A stretch of DNA of 64,000 nt from Paenibacillus brasilensis (GCF_009363115.1 NZ_CP045298.1:310001-374000); one strand, 5' to 3'. Shown: positions 44,721 through 55,029, counted from the stretch's first letter. The notes: generated from the sequence alone by a model not told the origin. Numbers and translations are program-made.

Positions 44721-46142
44721 TTACAATTTATGCGCCGCCTCTTTAAAAATACGTCCACGCTCTTCATAGGATCGGAACATATCCCAGCTGGCGCAAGCGG
44801 GTGAGAGTAATACCACATCTCCCGGCTCAGCAAATTCTGCCGCCTTGTTCACAGCCTCCACGAGCGTAGCGGCGGCGTCCTCCCCATTATCGACGACCTC
44901 GACATGCTCTATTCCGGCCTGACGGGCCCGATCTGCCAGCTTATGCCGTGTTTCACCCAGAAGCACAACGGCCTTTACACGTTCCTGCAGGGATGGTACA
45001 AGCTCCGCATAATCTGAGCCGCGATCCAACCCTCCGGCAATCAGTATAATGGGTTGCCTGAAGGAAGATAAGGCCATCATGGTCGCTTTGGAATTGGTTG
45101 CTTTGGAATTATTATAATAGGCTGCTCCGGCATGCTCTAAGACATATTCAAGACGATGCTCTACACCTCGAAAAGCACTTAAGGGTTCTGCCAGCTTCGC
45201 AGGCTCTGCGCCTGCGGCAATAGCTATTGCGCAAGCAGCGAGAGCATTTTCCACGTTAAAACGGCCCGGCAGGCCAATCTCGGCTACACCTATAATGGGA
45301 CGCACCACCCCATGGCTATCGCGATATACGATGCTTCGTTTGATGTCATCCGTCACATCCGGTATGTATGGCGGGTCAGCAAACACCCCTTCCTGCAAGT
45401 GTTCCGTCATCGAGAACGGAAGCAGCTTTGCCTTAATATAAGGCACAAGCTCCCGGCAGACTGGATCATCCCAGTTCACCACCGCTGTATCAGTAGATGC
45501 TTGGTTGGCAAACAGACGTGCCTTGGATGCAACATAATCCTCCATGCCTCCATGGTAGTCCAGATGGGTCTCAGCTACATTGAGCAAGCATGCCACAGCG
45601 GGCTTAAAATCCTTTGTTCCCTTTAACTGAAAGCTGCTCAGCTCCACAACCATCCACTCATCCGTCTTGGCGTCCACAGCCGCCTCACATAATGGAGTGC
45701 CGATATTACCAGCCACGATCGGATTCATGCCAGAAGACTCCAACAGCTTGCCCACCCACGTGGTCGTGGTTGTCTTTCCATTGGAGCCGGTAATTCCGAT
45801 GATCGGGGCTTTACATAGATGGTAGGCTACCTCAACTTCGGTTACAACCTCAATGCCGAGCTCGACAGCTTTCTGTACGGGCGGGGCGGTATAAGGGATG
45901 CCAGGATTTTTGACAACCAGCTTCACGCCAGAATGAATCAGTCCCTCCGGGTGCCCCCCGCATAAAACGGAAATTCCCAAAGCCTCTAATTCAGAAGCTT
46001 CGGGACATTGTTCCCTGTCTTTTTTATCATTGACTGTCAGCCTTGCTCCTGCCTGATGCAGCACCTTTGCAACCTGTACACCGCTTTTGGCTAGACCTAT
46101 AATGACAACTTCCTGATCTCGGTATGCGTCTGGATGATTCAT
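44721..46142 (-). CDS. murD: UDP-MurNAc-L-Ala:D-Glu ligase MurD
   Basis: ATP-dependent ligase adding D-glutamate. The N-terminal Rossmann-like UDP domain (VVIIGLAKSGVQVAKVL), the P-loop GITGSNGKTTTT (about 116-127) and the C-terminal ligase domain (YYNNSKATN, LIAGGLDRGSDY, LLSPACASWDMF) are all present. 473 residues, AAGGGG before the ATG. Only 3 bp separate it from mraY upstream. Confidence 0.97.
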   Translation of the reverse strand: MNHPDAYRDQEVVIIGLAKSGVQVAKVLHQAGARLTVNDKKDREQCPEASELEALGISVLCGGHPEGLIHSGVKLVVKNPGIPYTAPPVQKAVELGIEVVTEVEVAYHLCKAPIIGITGSNGKTTTTTWVGKLLESSGMNPIVAGNIGTPLCEAAVDAKTDEWMVVELSSFQLKGTKDFKPAVACLLNVAETHLDYHGGMEDYVASKARLFANQASTDTAVVNWDDPVCRELVPYIKAKLLPFSMTEHLQEGVFADPPYIPDVTDDIKRSIVYRDSHGVVRPIIGVAEIGLPGRFNVENALAACAIAIAAGAEPAKLAEPLSAFRGVEHRLEYVLEHAGAAYYNNSKATNSKATMMALSSFRQPIILIAGGLDRGSDYAELVPSLQERVKAVVLLGETRHKLADRARQAGIEHVEVVDNGEDAAATLVEAVNKAAEFAEPGDVVLLSPACASWDMFRSYEERGRIFKEAAHKL

Positions 46143-46145
46143 TTG

Positions 46146-47114
46146 CTACAACCCCTTGTTGAGATAAAGTCCGAGTCCTGCCAGCAGCAGGCCTACAGCC
46201 CAGAATGTAATAACTACGCGCCATTCGGACCAGCCGGACAGCTCGAAATGATGATGAATTGGGCTCATTTTGAAAATGCGTTTGCCACGTGTTTTAAAGG
46301 AGGCTACCTGCAAAACCACGGACAGCATTTCAATCACGAATACGCCACCAATAATAATGAATAAAATTTCGCTTTTCGTAACGATAGCGATGGCACCAAT
46401 CGCACCGCCGATGCCCAGCGAGCCCGTGTCACCCATAAATACCTTGGCAGGGTGTGCATTGTACACAAGAAAACCAAGCACAGCACCAATCATCGCCGCT
46501 GAGCATACCGCAGCCGGAAGCGAGGTAGCTTGAATCGCGACAATGGCATAAGCAGCGAAGGCAATCGCACTAGTACCGGACAGCAGCCCGTCCAGCCCAT
46601 CTGTGAAATTGACAGCGTTGCTGATCGCCAGCATCATGATAATGATGAACGGATAGTAAAACCAGCCGCCCCAGTCAAAGGACCATGAGGTCCCCGGAAT
46701 GCCGATGGCAGTACTATGGTCATTGCTGAGCAAAAGCCAGCACATAATCCCGCCAAACAATAATTGCCCGAACAGCTTTTGGCGCGCCGTCAGCCCTAAT
46801 GAGCGTTTGAATACAATTTTGATATAGTCATCCAAAAAGCCGATCAGCCCAAAACCGAGCGTAGCGACCAGCAGAACGTAAAAGTCTGTATTTTTGATAG
46901 CTGAAAACTTAAGAAAGGTCAGCGTAAAAGCCAGCAAAATCACGATACCGCCCATTGTAGGCGTACCTATCTTTTTAAGATGGCTTTGTGGCCCGTCATC
47001 CCGGACCTGCTGGCCGAATTTCATACGCCGCAGCAGCGGAATAAGCAGTGGAGCGGCAATGACCGCCAGTATAAACGATACGACGATCGTCAGCAGTAAT
47101 AATTGAATATCCAT
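46146..47114 (-). CDS. mraY: Phospho-MurNAc-pentapeptide translocase MraY
   Basis: Attaches phospho-MurNAc-pentapeptide to undecaprenyl phosphate to give lipid I. About ten transmembrane helices; cytosolic catalytic motifs FLDDYIKI, NFTDGLDGL and PIHHHFE are intact. 322 residues. GAGAGGAAG lies before the ATG, and murF ends 22 bp upstream. Confidence 0.97.
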   Translation of the reverse strand: MDIQLLLLTIVVSFILAVIAAPLLIPLLRRMKFGQQVRDDGPQSHLKKIGTPTMGGIVILLAFTLTFLKFSAIKNTDFYVLLVATLGFGLIGFLDDYIKIVFKRSLGLTARQKLFGQLLFGGIMCWLLLSNDHSTAIGIPGTSWSFDWGGWFYYPFIIIMMLAISNAVNFTDGLDGLLSGTSAIAFAAYAIVAIQATSLPAAVCSAAMIGAVLGFLVYNAHPAKVFMGDTGSLGIGGAIGAIAIVTKSEILFIIIGGVFVIEMLSVVLQVASFKTRGKRIFKMSPIHHHFELSGWSEWRVVITFWAVGLLLAGLGLYLNKGL

Positions 47115-47136
47115 GGGAGTCTTCCTCTCGTCAACA

Positions 47137-48543
47137 TCAGTTCTGTAGCGGACCGTTTTTCAGCGCATCCACAATTTCTTCCAATCGCATCCCTCTGGAT
47201 GCCTTAACCAGTACAATATCATTGGCATGGAGATAAGTCCGCAAATGCTGGATCAGCTTTTCCTTATCCGTATAAGCGTGTACATGTTCAGTTGGCATTA
47301 ACCTTGAAGCTCCCTGCGCAATAGACAGCCCCAAATCACCGTAGGTAAACAGTTCCTCTACGTCGTGCTTAGCTGCAAAAAGGCCGATTTCCTCATGGAA
47401 TTGCTTTTCCTCTGATCCCAACTCCAACATGTCACCAAGCACGGCAATTTTACGTCCGACCGTTTTGTACCCGGATAATGTCTGTAGTGCAGCCTTCATT
47501 GAAGCAGGACTGGCGTTATAAGCATCGTTCAGCACAGTAAGTCCGTCAGAGCAGTTCACAACCTCAATGCGCATGCCTGTCAGCTTCAAAGACGACAGCC
47601 CTTTGCGTATATGGTCTGCATCGACATTGAAATGACGAGCAACCGCCAGCGCTGCCAACCCGTTCACAACATTGTGCTGTCCAAGTAAAGGAAGTCGGAA
47701 AGCCTCATTGCCGGATTGGGATGTTGTAAATAAACTGCCTTCTCCATCCGAGGAAATTTCTGTTGGATAGTCATCATTATCCTTAGAGATCCCAAACGTA
47801 AACCCTTTTAAGCCTTCAGGCTTGACCGTTGCAGGCTCCGCCAGCACTTGTGGCAATAGTGGCTCATCACCATTGTAGATCAGCAAGCCACCAGGCTTGA
47901 GGCCACTGGCGATTTCCAGCTTTGCACGAGCAATCTCCGCCCGGGAACCGAGCTGGAGCAAGTGTGATTCGCCTATATTAGTAATGACGGCAACATCAGG
48001 CTTTGCAATATTAGCCAGCAGGCGGATTTCACCGCGTCCGCTCATGCCCATCTCAAGCACAAGAATATCTGTATCCTGCGGCATGGACAGTACCGTTAAA
48101 GGCAACCCGATATGATTGTTATAATTTCCTTCGGTTTTGTGTACTTTAAAAGTCGTGCCCAGCAGAGCCGTCACGATATCTTTTGTCGTCGTCTTGCCGT
48201 TGCTTCCTGTGATTCCGACGACAGAAACGCCGGTTTCACGCAAATATGCAGCTGCTAGCTGCTGAAGGGCTTCTAAGGTATCCTCTACTTCAATGGCGTT
48301 GCCGGCTGGAGGCGCTCCGTGATCCTTTTGCCATAAAAAAGCCGCTACACCTGCCTCGCTCATGATTTGCTGCACATAATTATGCCCGTCAAATCGCTCA
48401 CCGGAAAGTGGAATGAACAGCCCATGGCTTTGCGGCTTGCGCGAATCTGTAAAAACGCCCTCAACCATCCGTTCAGCGTCCGCTTCTCTGTGAAGTGTTC
48501 CCCCACACATGGAGGCAATTTGACCGATTGTTCTTTTCATCAC
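47137..48543 (-). CDS. murF: UDP-MurNAc-tripeptide:D-Ala-D-Ala ligase MurF
   Basis: Adds D-Ala-D-Ala to complete the pentapeptide. P-loop VVGITGSNGKTTTK, central LEMGMSGRGEI and NDAYNASPASM are the expected blocks. 468 residues from the GTG at 48543, which overlaps the murE stop; the next codon is ATG (48540), equally possible. An AAGGGG lies 9 nt before the GTG. The D-Ala-D-Ala terminus implies a vancomycin-sensitive wall. Confidence 0.96.
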   Translation of the reverse strand: MMKRTIGQIASMCGGTLHREADAERMVEGVFTDSRKPQSHGLFIPLSGERFDGHNYVQQIMSEAGVAAFLWQKDHGAPPAGNAIEVEDTLEALQQLAAAYLRETGVSVVGITGSNGKTTTKDIVTALLGTTFKVHKTEGNYNNHIGLPLTVLSMPQDTDILVLEMGMSGRGEIRLLANIAKPDVAVITNIGESHLLQLGSRAEIARAKLEIASGLKPGGLLIYNGDEPLLPQVLAEPATVKPEGLKGFTFGISKDNDDYPTEISSDGEGSLFTTSQSGNEAFRLPLLGQHNVVNGLAALAVARHFNVDADHIRKGLSSLKLTGMRIEVVNCSDGLTVLNDAYNASPASMKAALQTLSGYKTVGRKIAVLGDMLELGSEEKQFHEEIGLFAAKHDVEELFTYGDLGLSIAQGASRLMPTEHVHAYTDKEKLIQHLRTYLHANDIVLVKASRGMRLEEIVDALKNGPLQN

Positions 48544-50027
48544 TTGGATAAACCCCTTATCGCTTCTTTGGCTACGATGCGGTCATCGAATTCATGCACC
48601 GTTTTTCCGATCAACTGGTAGGTCTCGTGACCTTTTCCCGCAATCAATACTACATCGTCAGGGCTTGCCATTTCAATAGCTTTATGAATAGCAGCTCTGC
48701 GATCTACGATCAGCTCGTATCGTTCTGCGGCTACCCCTTCGTCAATCAACCCCTGCTCGATGTCTTTCAAGATAACTTCCGGGTCCTCTGTTCGGGGATT
48801 GTCGGAAGTAATAAATGAATGATCGCTATATCGCGCAGCAATTTTCCCCATCAAAGGACGTTTGGTACGATCCCGGTCTCCGCCACATCCAAATACACAC
48901 CATATTTTACCGACCGCAAATTCCTTAACGGTACGAAGAACATTTTCCAATCCGTCCGGTGTATGAGCATAATCTACAATGACAGCAAATGGCTGACCCG
49001 CATCTACAGGCTCTACCCGCCCGTCTACGCCTGCTATAGACTCCAGACTGTGCTTAATATCGGCCAGCGAGATCCCTTCCAGTAAAGCAGCCGTGATGGC
49101 TGCTAATGCGTTGTACACATTAAACTTGCCTACCATTCGAAGCTCAATATCTGTATCCCCTTTAAAAGTGGATACATGGAAGGAGGTTCCCTTAGCACCG
49201 ATCGAGATACGGGATGCCTGCACATCCGATTCCTTTTCCACGCCGTATGTAATGACTTGGGCCGCAGTTTGAGCCTGGAAGTAGGAAGAGGCCGGATCAT
49301 CTGCATTCAGAACAGCATATTTACTGTCCGACACATCCCGCGAGAAGGCATTTCCCAATCTGGAAAACAAAAGCCCTTTGGCAGCACGGTACTCCTCCAT
49401 TGTATTGTGATAATCCAGGTGATCCTGTGTCAGGTTTGTAAATATAGCAGTATGAAAATCAGTTCCTTTGACGCGGCCCTGCTCCAACGCATGCGAAGAT
49501 ACCTCCATGACACAGCATTGGACACCTTGCTCTGCCATATTTCCGAGATAACGTTGTAGTTCTACTGCTTCGGGCGTAGTGCCTGACATAGGGTAAGACT
49601 GGCCACCGTAACGCATTTGAATCGTGCCTATCAGTCCGGTGTTCACCCCTGCATCATTCATAATTTTTTCAATTAGATAAGTGATCGTGGTTTTGCCGTT
49701 AGTTCCGGTGATGCCGATCATGCGCAATCGGCGGCTCGGTGAATCAAACATATAATCCGACAGAACAGCCATGGCATAACGGGCGTCCTTAACCACAAGC
49801 TGTGGAACAGGCACATCCAGCTCCCGTTCTACCACTAAGGCTGCCGCACCCGACGCAATGGCCTGCCCTGCATAGTCATGTCCGTCCACTGTAAAACCGG
49901 GCAAGCACAGAAACAGATCTCCCTGCTGTACCCGACGTGAATCCGCCCCGATCCCTCGGCAATCCACTGTACCGTCTCCCACAATGCGTGAGACAGCCAG
50001 CAGTGAAGCCAAATGTTGAAGCTCCAT
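48540..50027 (-). CDS. murE: UDP-MurNAc-dipeptide:meso-diaminopimelate ligase MurE
   Basis: Adds the third residue of the stem peptide. The substrate motif is D409-N-P-R412 (SDNPRTEDP), which marks meso-diaminopimelate rather than lysine specificity and so predicts a DAP-type wall. P-loop GITGTNGKTT and TTNLTQDHLDYH-type block (FTNLTQDHLDYH) are intact. 495 residues; GGAGG is 8 nt before the ATG. Confidence 0.97.
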   Translation of the reverse strand: MELQHLASLLAVSRIVGDGTVDCRGIGADSRRVQQGDLFLCLPGFTVDGHDYAGQAIASGAAALVVERELDVPVPQLVVKDARYAMAVLSDYMFDSPSRRLRMIGITGTNGKTTITYLIEKIMNDAGVNTGLIGTIQMRYGGQSYPMSGTTPEAVELQRYLGNMAEQGVQCCVMEVSSHALEQGRVKGTDFHTAIFTNLTQDHLDYHNTMEEYRAAKGLLFSRLGNAFSRDVSDSKYAVLNADDPASSYFQAQTAAQVITYGVEKESDVQASRISIGAKGTSFHVSTFKGDTDIELRMVGKFNVYNALAAITAALLEGISLADIKHSLESIAGVDGRVEPVDAGQPFAVIVDYAHTPDGLENVLRTVKEFAVGKIWCVFGCGGDRDRTKRPLMGKIAARYSDHSFITSDNPRTEDPEVILKDIEQGLIDEGVAAERYELIVDRRAAIHKAIEMASPDDVVLIAGKGHETYQLIGKTVHEFDDRIVAKEAIRGLSK

Positions 50028-50082
50028 CTTTCATTCCTCCATTGCTCTCTCGTTATTCATAGTATGGTAAATAAGGAACCTA

Positions 50083-51999
50083 TCAATCCCCCATATAAAT
50101 ACGGATCGTTGATCCTCGTTCCAATCTGGAGCCCGGCTTTGGTGCCTGACTGACAACCTTCTTGCCTGACCCGGATTTTACAAGCATAAAGTTCATATTC
50201 ATATCTTCGTACAAATCAGCCACGCCGGCACCTACCAGATCAGGTACTGTTTCAATCGGATTTTCTCCGTACTTGTACTCTTTGGCGATTTGATTGGTGC
50301 GAGGTGGGACCTTCAAAGCAATCAGCGCATCCTTTAAAATTTTTTGTACAATTGGCGCAGCAACTACCCCGCCGAATTGAATGCCTTTCGGGTTATCAAC
50401 AGCGGTGTAAACAACAATCTGCGGATCATCCGCAGGAGCAAAACCGATAAAAGATACAATATGCTCCGAGGAAGAGTAACGTCCATTAATTACCTTCTGC
50501 GCTGTACCTGTTTTACCACCCACCCGGTAGCCCTCAATAAAGGCAGGACGACCTGTGCCTTTGGCAACGACGCTCTCCAGCGCTTCCCTCACTTGTCGGG
50601 AGGTATCCTCTGAAACAACCCTTCGCACTAGCTCCGGCTCTACTTTTTCCAGCACCTTGCCTGTTCCTGGCTGAATCCAGCCCTTTGTAATGTGAGGTTT
50701 ATAAAGGTTGCCACCATTAATAGCGGCGGATACCGCCGTCACCTGCTGGATCGGAGTGACAGAAACCCCTTGACCAAAGGCAGTTGTCGCCAGCTCTACC
50801 GGCCCAACCTGGGGAAGTTTAAACAAAATACTATTCCCCTCCCCAATCATGTCGATGCCCGTTTTGCTGCCAAAGCCGAAATTGCGAATGTACTTGAACA
50901 GTGTTTCTTTACCTAAACGCTGCCCTAGAGTTACAAAACCAGGATTGCAAGAATTTTCCACTACCTGAAGAAAAGTCTCGCTGCCATGACCGCCTTTTTT
51001 CCAACAGCGCAGACGCGCTCCGCCGACTTCAATATATCCCGGATCAAAAAAACGATCATTTTTGAGATCCACTTTCTTTTCTTCCAGCGCAGCGGCCAAT
51101 GTTATGATTTTAAATGTAGAACCAGGTTCGTACGTCATCCAGATCGGCAAATTCCGATTGTAAATTTCAGGCGCATATTGCTTGTATAGAGCTGGCTCAT
51201 AGCTTGGTCGTCCAGCCATGCCCAAAATCTCACCCGTCTTGGGATTCATCGCTATGGATAATGCTGAGTTAGCCTGAAACTTAACCATGGCCTGATCAAG
51301 CTCCCGTTCCATAATGGACTGCACAGACTTATCAATGGTCAACTGTAAATTCAGACCATCCTTCGGTTCAATGTACTTTTCAGAGGAACCGGGCATCAAC
51401 CGTCCACCTGCATCGGATAAATACGCAATGCTTCCGTCAATCCCCCGAAGCTTGCTGTTTTGCTGCTTCTCTACGCCTGTCAGTCCTTGATTATCAATTC
51501 CCGTAAATCCAAGAATATGAGCTGCTAGATCACCATAAGGATAATATCGTTTGTTATCTTCAGCAACAACGATACCCGGCAGCTTCAAATCACGAATTTG
51601 CTGCGCTTTCTCCATCGTAATTTTCCGTCCGCCGGGCTGAAGTTTTTGGCTTGCAGTTCGTTTGGTAATCAGCTTGAGCACTTTATCCTCGCTCATATTC
51701 AGCAAGGGCGCCAGCTTGCGTGCCGTTTCCTCCGGCTCCTTAATTTGTACGGGTATCGCCATGACTGTTGGCGAGCTGACATTATAGGCCAGTGCCGTGC
51801 CCTGCCGATCCAAAATTTCGCCACGCTTGGCGGCAAAAGGAATATTGCGGCGCCACGATTCCTCAGCCTTGGCCGAGAGCTCGCCTCCTTTACCCAATTG
51901 AACATAGGCGAGCCGGATCGACAAGGCGATGAAAAGTACAAGCAATCCCAGCAGCCCCCATACCAACCTGCGCCGCATGATCACGTTAGATTTTTTCAA
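50083..51999 (-). CDS. spoVD: SpoVD-type class B penicillin-binding protein with PASTA
   Basis: Transpeptidase, probably for spore cortex. The 638-residue chain has one N-terminal membrane anchor (about 11-31), a PBP dimerisation domain, and the transpeptidase domain with S294-T-F-K297, S350-C-N352 and K496-T-G498, then a single PASTA domain (about 577-638). The start is TTG at 51999 after GGAGGGGAG; no ATG nearby has a site. Its place directly after pbpB and before murE is that of spoVD in Bacillus, with SEDS partner spoVE downstream. Confidence 0.94.
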   Translation of the reverse strand: MKKSNVIMRRRLVWGLLGLLVLFIALSIRLAYVQLGKGGELSAKAEESWRRNIPFAAKRGEILDRQGTALAYNVSSPTVMAIPVQIKEPEETARKLAPLLNMSEDKVLKLITKRTASQKLQPGGRKITMEKAQQIRDLKLPGIVVAEDNKRYYPYGDLAAHILGFTGIDNQGLTGVEKQQNSKLRGIDGSIAYLSDAGGRLMPGSSEKYIEPKDGLNLQLTIDKSVQSIMERELDQAMVKFQANSALSIAMNPKTGEILGMAGRPSYEPALYKQYAPEIYNRNLPIWMTYEPGSTFKIITLAAALEEKKVDLKNDRFFDPGYIEVGGARLRCWKKGGHGSETFLQVVENSCNPGFVTLGQRLGKETLFKYIRNFGFGSKTGIDMIGEGNSILFKLPQVGPVELATTAFGQGVSVTPIQQVTAVSAAINGGNLYKPHITKGWIQPGTGKVLEKVEPELVRRVVSEDTSRQVREALESVVAKGTGRPAFIEGYRVGGKTGTAQKVINGRYSSSEHIVSFIGFAPADDPQIVVYTAVDNPKGIQFGGVVAAPIVQKILKDALIALKVPPRTNQIAKEYKYGENPIETVPDLVGAGVADLYEDMNMNFMLVKSGSGKKVVSQAPKPGSRLERGSTIRIYMGD

Positions 52000-52082
52000 A
52001 CGTGCTCCCCTCCGTTCCTCCAGATACTCATGACATGTCTTACCTCATGAATATTCAAAAAAACGGACGTTAGAACAAGCTA

Positions 52083-54443
52083 TCAATTATCCTTGCCTTT
52101 AATGGCGGCAGCACTTTTTTTATCTGCTATAGCAGAGATTCCTCCATTGGTAGATCTGACGCTTGTACCTGCATTCGCAGCAGTATCCGTATCAGTGTCA
52201 GTTTTGAGATTGGCATCTGTTCTCGCTTCACTGCCTGATTGGTTCGCAGCAACATCTGTGGTTGAGTCCGCTGTTTCCCCCGGGATCACCCCGGTTACAG
52301 TTTCCTTGGCCGGCTGGAGCTTCACACTGACGATCCGCTTGCCATTCACCATTTGTGCCTTTTGAGAGACAACATAACCTTCGCCACTCACCTGAACACC
52401 AACCTTCATAAGCGTCAAAACCTGAAGTGTGTCCCGCAATGAAACACCAGTAAAGTCAGGAATGGTCATGTTGGCACTATCCTCGGTTAGCAAATAAATG
52501 CGCTGTCCCGGCTTCATTTTGACGCCTGCCTCAGGATACTGGCGAACGATTCTGGAGCCTTTGCCGACCGTTTCATAGGCAATTCCCTGTTTGAGCAATG
52601 CGTTTTGTGCATCCTTTTTCACCTGACCGGTTAATTGTGGTACCGTGGGCAAATCGACCGTTCTCACAGCAGAGCCATCTGATTTACTCGCTTTGGTTCC
52701 TGTTTTGGGAACTCCCATATATTGCAGTGACTGGGATACGATTTTTTTAAATACAGGCGCCGCTGCCGTACCACCGCCTACCGATTTGTTAGGTTCGTCC
52801 ATAACGACCAATACAGCTATTTTCGGATCATTTACCGGTGCAAATCCAATAAAGGACACGACATCCTTCGAATGGTCGTATACTTTGCCGACGACTTTCG
52901 TCGCTGTACCTGTTTTACCAGCCACACGGTATCCGTCAATATAAGCAAGGCGTCCTGTACCAATTTCCTGGTCAGATACGACCTGCTCCAGATAGCTACT
53001 TGTCTGGACTGCCGATTCCTTCGAAATCACCTGACGAACTTCCTTCGGTTGAATCGTCTGCACTTCGCCCGTATCTGGATTCACAATTTCCTTCACTAGA
53101 TGAGGCTGCATTAGTTTCCCCCCATTAGCAATGGCCGAAATCGCAGCTACCTGCTGGATTGGTGTCACCTGAACACGTCCATGTCCAAAGGAAGCTGTTG
53201 CGACTTCGGATTTATATTGGGTGTGGAATGTAATAGCTCCTGCAGACTCACTCGGAAGATCAATACCTGTTTTCACACCAAATCCAAAGTTATTAATATA
53301 TTTTTTGAGTTTTTCGCCGCCCAGCTTATCCAGCCCCAGATGGACGAAACCGACGTTACTTGAACGCTTGACACCTTGGAGATAGGTTAACGTTCCCCAG
53401 TTACGACTCACGTCGCGAATATCCCAGCCTCCGACCCTAACTATGCCGGAATGATAGGTTTCATTCGGATTAAATACCTTTTCTTGAACCGCAGCAGCCA
53501 AGGTTACAATCTTAAACGTAGAACCCGGCTCGTAGATAGACTGAGTAGCATTATTACGAAAAGATTCCAATGGTGCACTCCCATATGTATTGGGATTAAA
53601 ATTAGGATAACTCGCCATGCCGAGAACATCCATCGTTTGGGGATCTGCCGCTACAACAGTCATCGTTTTCGGATTGTAGGTTGCAATAGCTTCCTGCATG
53701 GCATCCTCTATATAATACTGAATCGTATCATCAATCGTCAGCCTCAAATTTTTTCCATTTTGTGCCGGATCATAGATACTTTCCGATCCCTGAAGAGGGA
53801 CACCCTTCAGATCGCGCTGATAAAGAAGCTTGCCAGCCGTACCTGACAGCTCTTTATTATAATAAGCTTCCAGCCCCATGCCTGCTGTACCGTCTTTTCG
53901 TTGGTAGCCCAGGACATGAGAAGCCAGTTTATTTTCGGGATAATAGCGTTTGGACTCCTGAGCCGTGTCCACAGCCCCAATCACTCCATACTTATCCTTC
54001 AAATATTTTTTGAACGTATCCACCTGTGCCTTGACCTCAGGATCTGCCTTCCAGCCACCATTACGGATCTCGCGATTTACTAAGTAGTTCCCCTTGCTGT
54101 CCTTAGCCGAAAGATGTTTTCTCAACTCATCCTCAGGCGTTTTAAGTAATTGATGCAGTTTAGCTACAACCTCATTTTCCAAATCAAATTCCTGAATGAT
54201 ACTCGGATTGACCACTACCGTATAAGCAGGTGCATCCGTTGCCAATACGTTTCCTTTACGGTCCGTAATGGTTCCGCGCTTCGGCAGAATCACCTGATCT
54301 TTTTCCACCTGCTCAACTACCTGTTTATGCCAATATTCCCCGCTTACAACCTGAATCCAAAATACCTTTAGCAGCAGAATAAGAAAAAAGAGGGTAATAC
54401 ATCCCCCTATCAGCAGTGTGCGAAGCTTTATTCTCTTAACCAT
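52083..54443 (-). CDS. pbpB: Division-specific class B penicillin-binding protein (PBP2B/FtsI)
   Basis: Septal transpeptidase. Membrane anchor about 10-30; active-site motifs S308-T-F-K311, S361-S-N363 and K510-T-G512; two PASTA domains (about 607-668 and 670-730). The final 55 residues are a low-complexity Thr/Asp/Ala/Ser tail (around TDTDTDTAANAG) outside the membrane, making it longer (786) than B. subtilis PBP2B (716). AGAGAGG precedes the ATG by 8 nt. A 181-bp gap with a large palindrome separates it from ftsL. Confidence 0.95.
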   Translation of the reverse strand: MVKRIKLRTLLIGGCITLFFLILLLKVFWIQVVSGEYWHKQVVEQVEKDQVILPKRGTITDRKGNVLATDAPAYTVVVNPSIIQEFDLENEVVAKLHQLLKTPEDELRKHLSAKDSKGNYLVNREIRNGGWKADPEVKAQVDTFKKYLKDKYGVIGAVDTAQESKRYYPENKLASHVLGYQRKDGTAGMGLEAYYNKELSGTAGKLLYQRDLKGVPLQGSESIYDPAQNGKNLRLTIDDTIQYYIEDAMQEAIATYNPKTMTVVAADPQTMDVLGMASYPNFNPNTYGSAPLESFRNNATQSIYEPGSTFKIVTLAAAVQEKVFNPNETYHSGIVRVGGWDIRDVSRNWGTLTYLQGVKRSSNVGFVHLGLDKLGGEKLKKYINNFGFGVKTGIDLPSESAGAITFHTQYKSEVATASFGHGRVQVTPIQQVAAISAIANGGKLMQPHLVKEIVNPDTGEVQTIQPKEVRQVISKESAVQTSSYLEQVVSDQEIGTGRLAYIDGYRVAGKTGTATKVVGKVYDHSKDVVSFIGFAPVNDPKIAVLVVMDEPNKSVGGGTAAAPVFKKIVSQSLQYMGVPKTGTKASKSDGSAVRTVDLPTVPQLTGQVKKDAQNALLKQGIAYETVGKGSRIVRQYPEAGVKMKPGQRIYLLTEDSANMTIPDFTGVSLRDTLQVLTLMKVGVQVSGEGYVVSQKAQMVNGKRIVSVKLQPAKETVTGVIPGETADSTTDVAANQSGSEARTDANLKTDTDTDTAANAGTSVRSTNGGISAIADKKSAAAIKGKDN

Positions 54444-54506
54444 AGCTCAAACCTCTCTGCAAAAAATGTACATTAGAGCATAGCTTGATGCTCTGCTCTT
54501 AAATGA

Positions 54507-54620
54507 GCATTTTGCATAAATCCCAAGAGCGTTTTCAATTCAGCAATATATAGCTCGAAACGGTTTAGTTCGTCTATATATTGTACTTACGAGCGTTGGG
54601 AATCAAATTATGCAAAATGC
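54507..54620. repeat. 114-bp nested imperfect palindrome between ftsL and pbpB
   Basis: Outer arms GCATTTTGCATAA (54507-54519) and TTATGCAAAATGC (54608-54620) are perfect. They continue inward with CCCAA/TTGGG and an inner perfect pair CAATATATAG (54544-54553) / CTATATATTG (54574-54583) with a CGAA/TTCG core. No T run follows on either strand. The structure ends 4 nt before the ftsL stop codon. It may be an RNA-processing stem or a MITE-like insertion. Confidence 0.75.
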
Positions 54621-54624
54621 TGAA

Positions 54625-55005
54625 CTATTTGGCAGCCTGCTTTTCCACATGAATGGGCTCTTTTGTTGGCTCGATATATCCCTGTTGCTTTGCAGTTGGT
54701 ACAATCTGATTTTCGAGCCGTTCCTTTTGAATCTTCAGTTGGGCGATATTGGTCTGTAATTTGGAGATGTCCTTGCTGGCCGTATTAATCGCATAATTAA
54801 TTTGATAAATGTGAGCGTACCTGCCGATCAACATACCAGCAATGACAATGCACGCTACAAGTGTCAACAGATACAGCAGCTTTTCCCGAATCGGCAGCTC
54901 TCTGCGGCGTGTAACAACTTTGGTCGTCTCACGATACCGTTGTTGCTGAACCTGTTCCTGACGGGCTCTTTCTTTTACAGCCAAATTACCCCGTGTATAA
55001 GCCAT
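54625..55005 (-). CDS. ftsL: Divisome protein FtsL
   Basis: Short bitopic protein with a basic cytosolic head (1-40, RRELPIREK before the helix), one transmembrane helix (about 41-62) and an extracellular leucine-zipper-type coiled coil (about 65-105; ISKLQTNIAQLKIQKERLEN). Length 126. Together with DivIB and DivIC it activates FtsW-PBP2B. The site AAGGAGAGG lies before the ATG. It lies between rsmH and pbpB, which settles the identity of an otherwise poorly conserved protein. Confidence 0.9.
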   Translation of the reverse strand: MAYTRGNLAVKERARQEQVQQQRYRETTKVVTRRRELPIREKLLYLLTLVACIVIAGMLIGRYAHIYQINYAINTASKDISKLQTNIAQLKIQKERLENQIVPTAKQQGYIEPTKEPIHVEKQAAK

Positions 55006-55029
55006 GTCGCCTCTCCTTCTCCATTAAAT

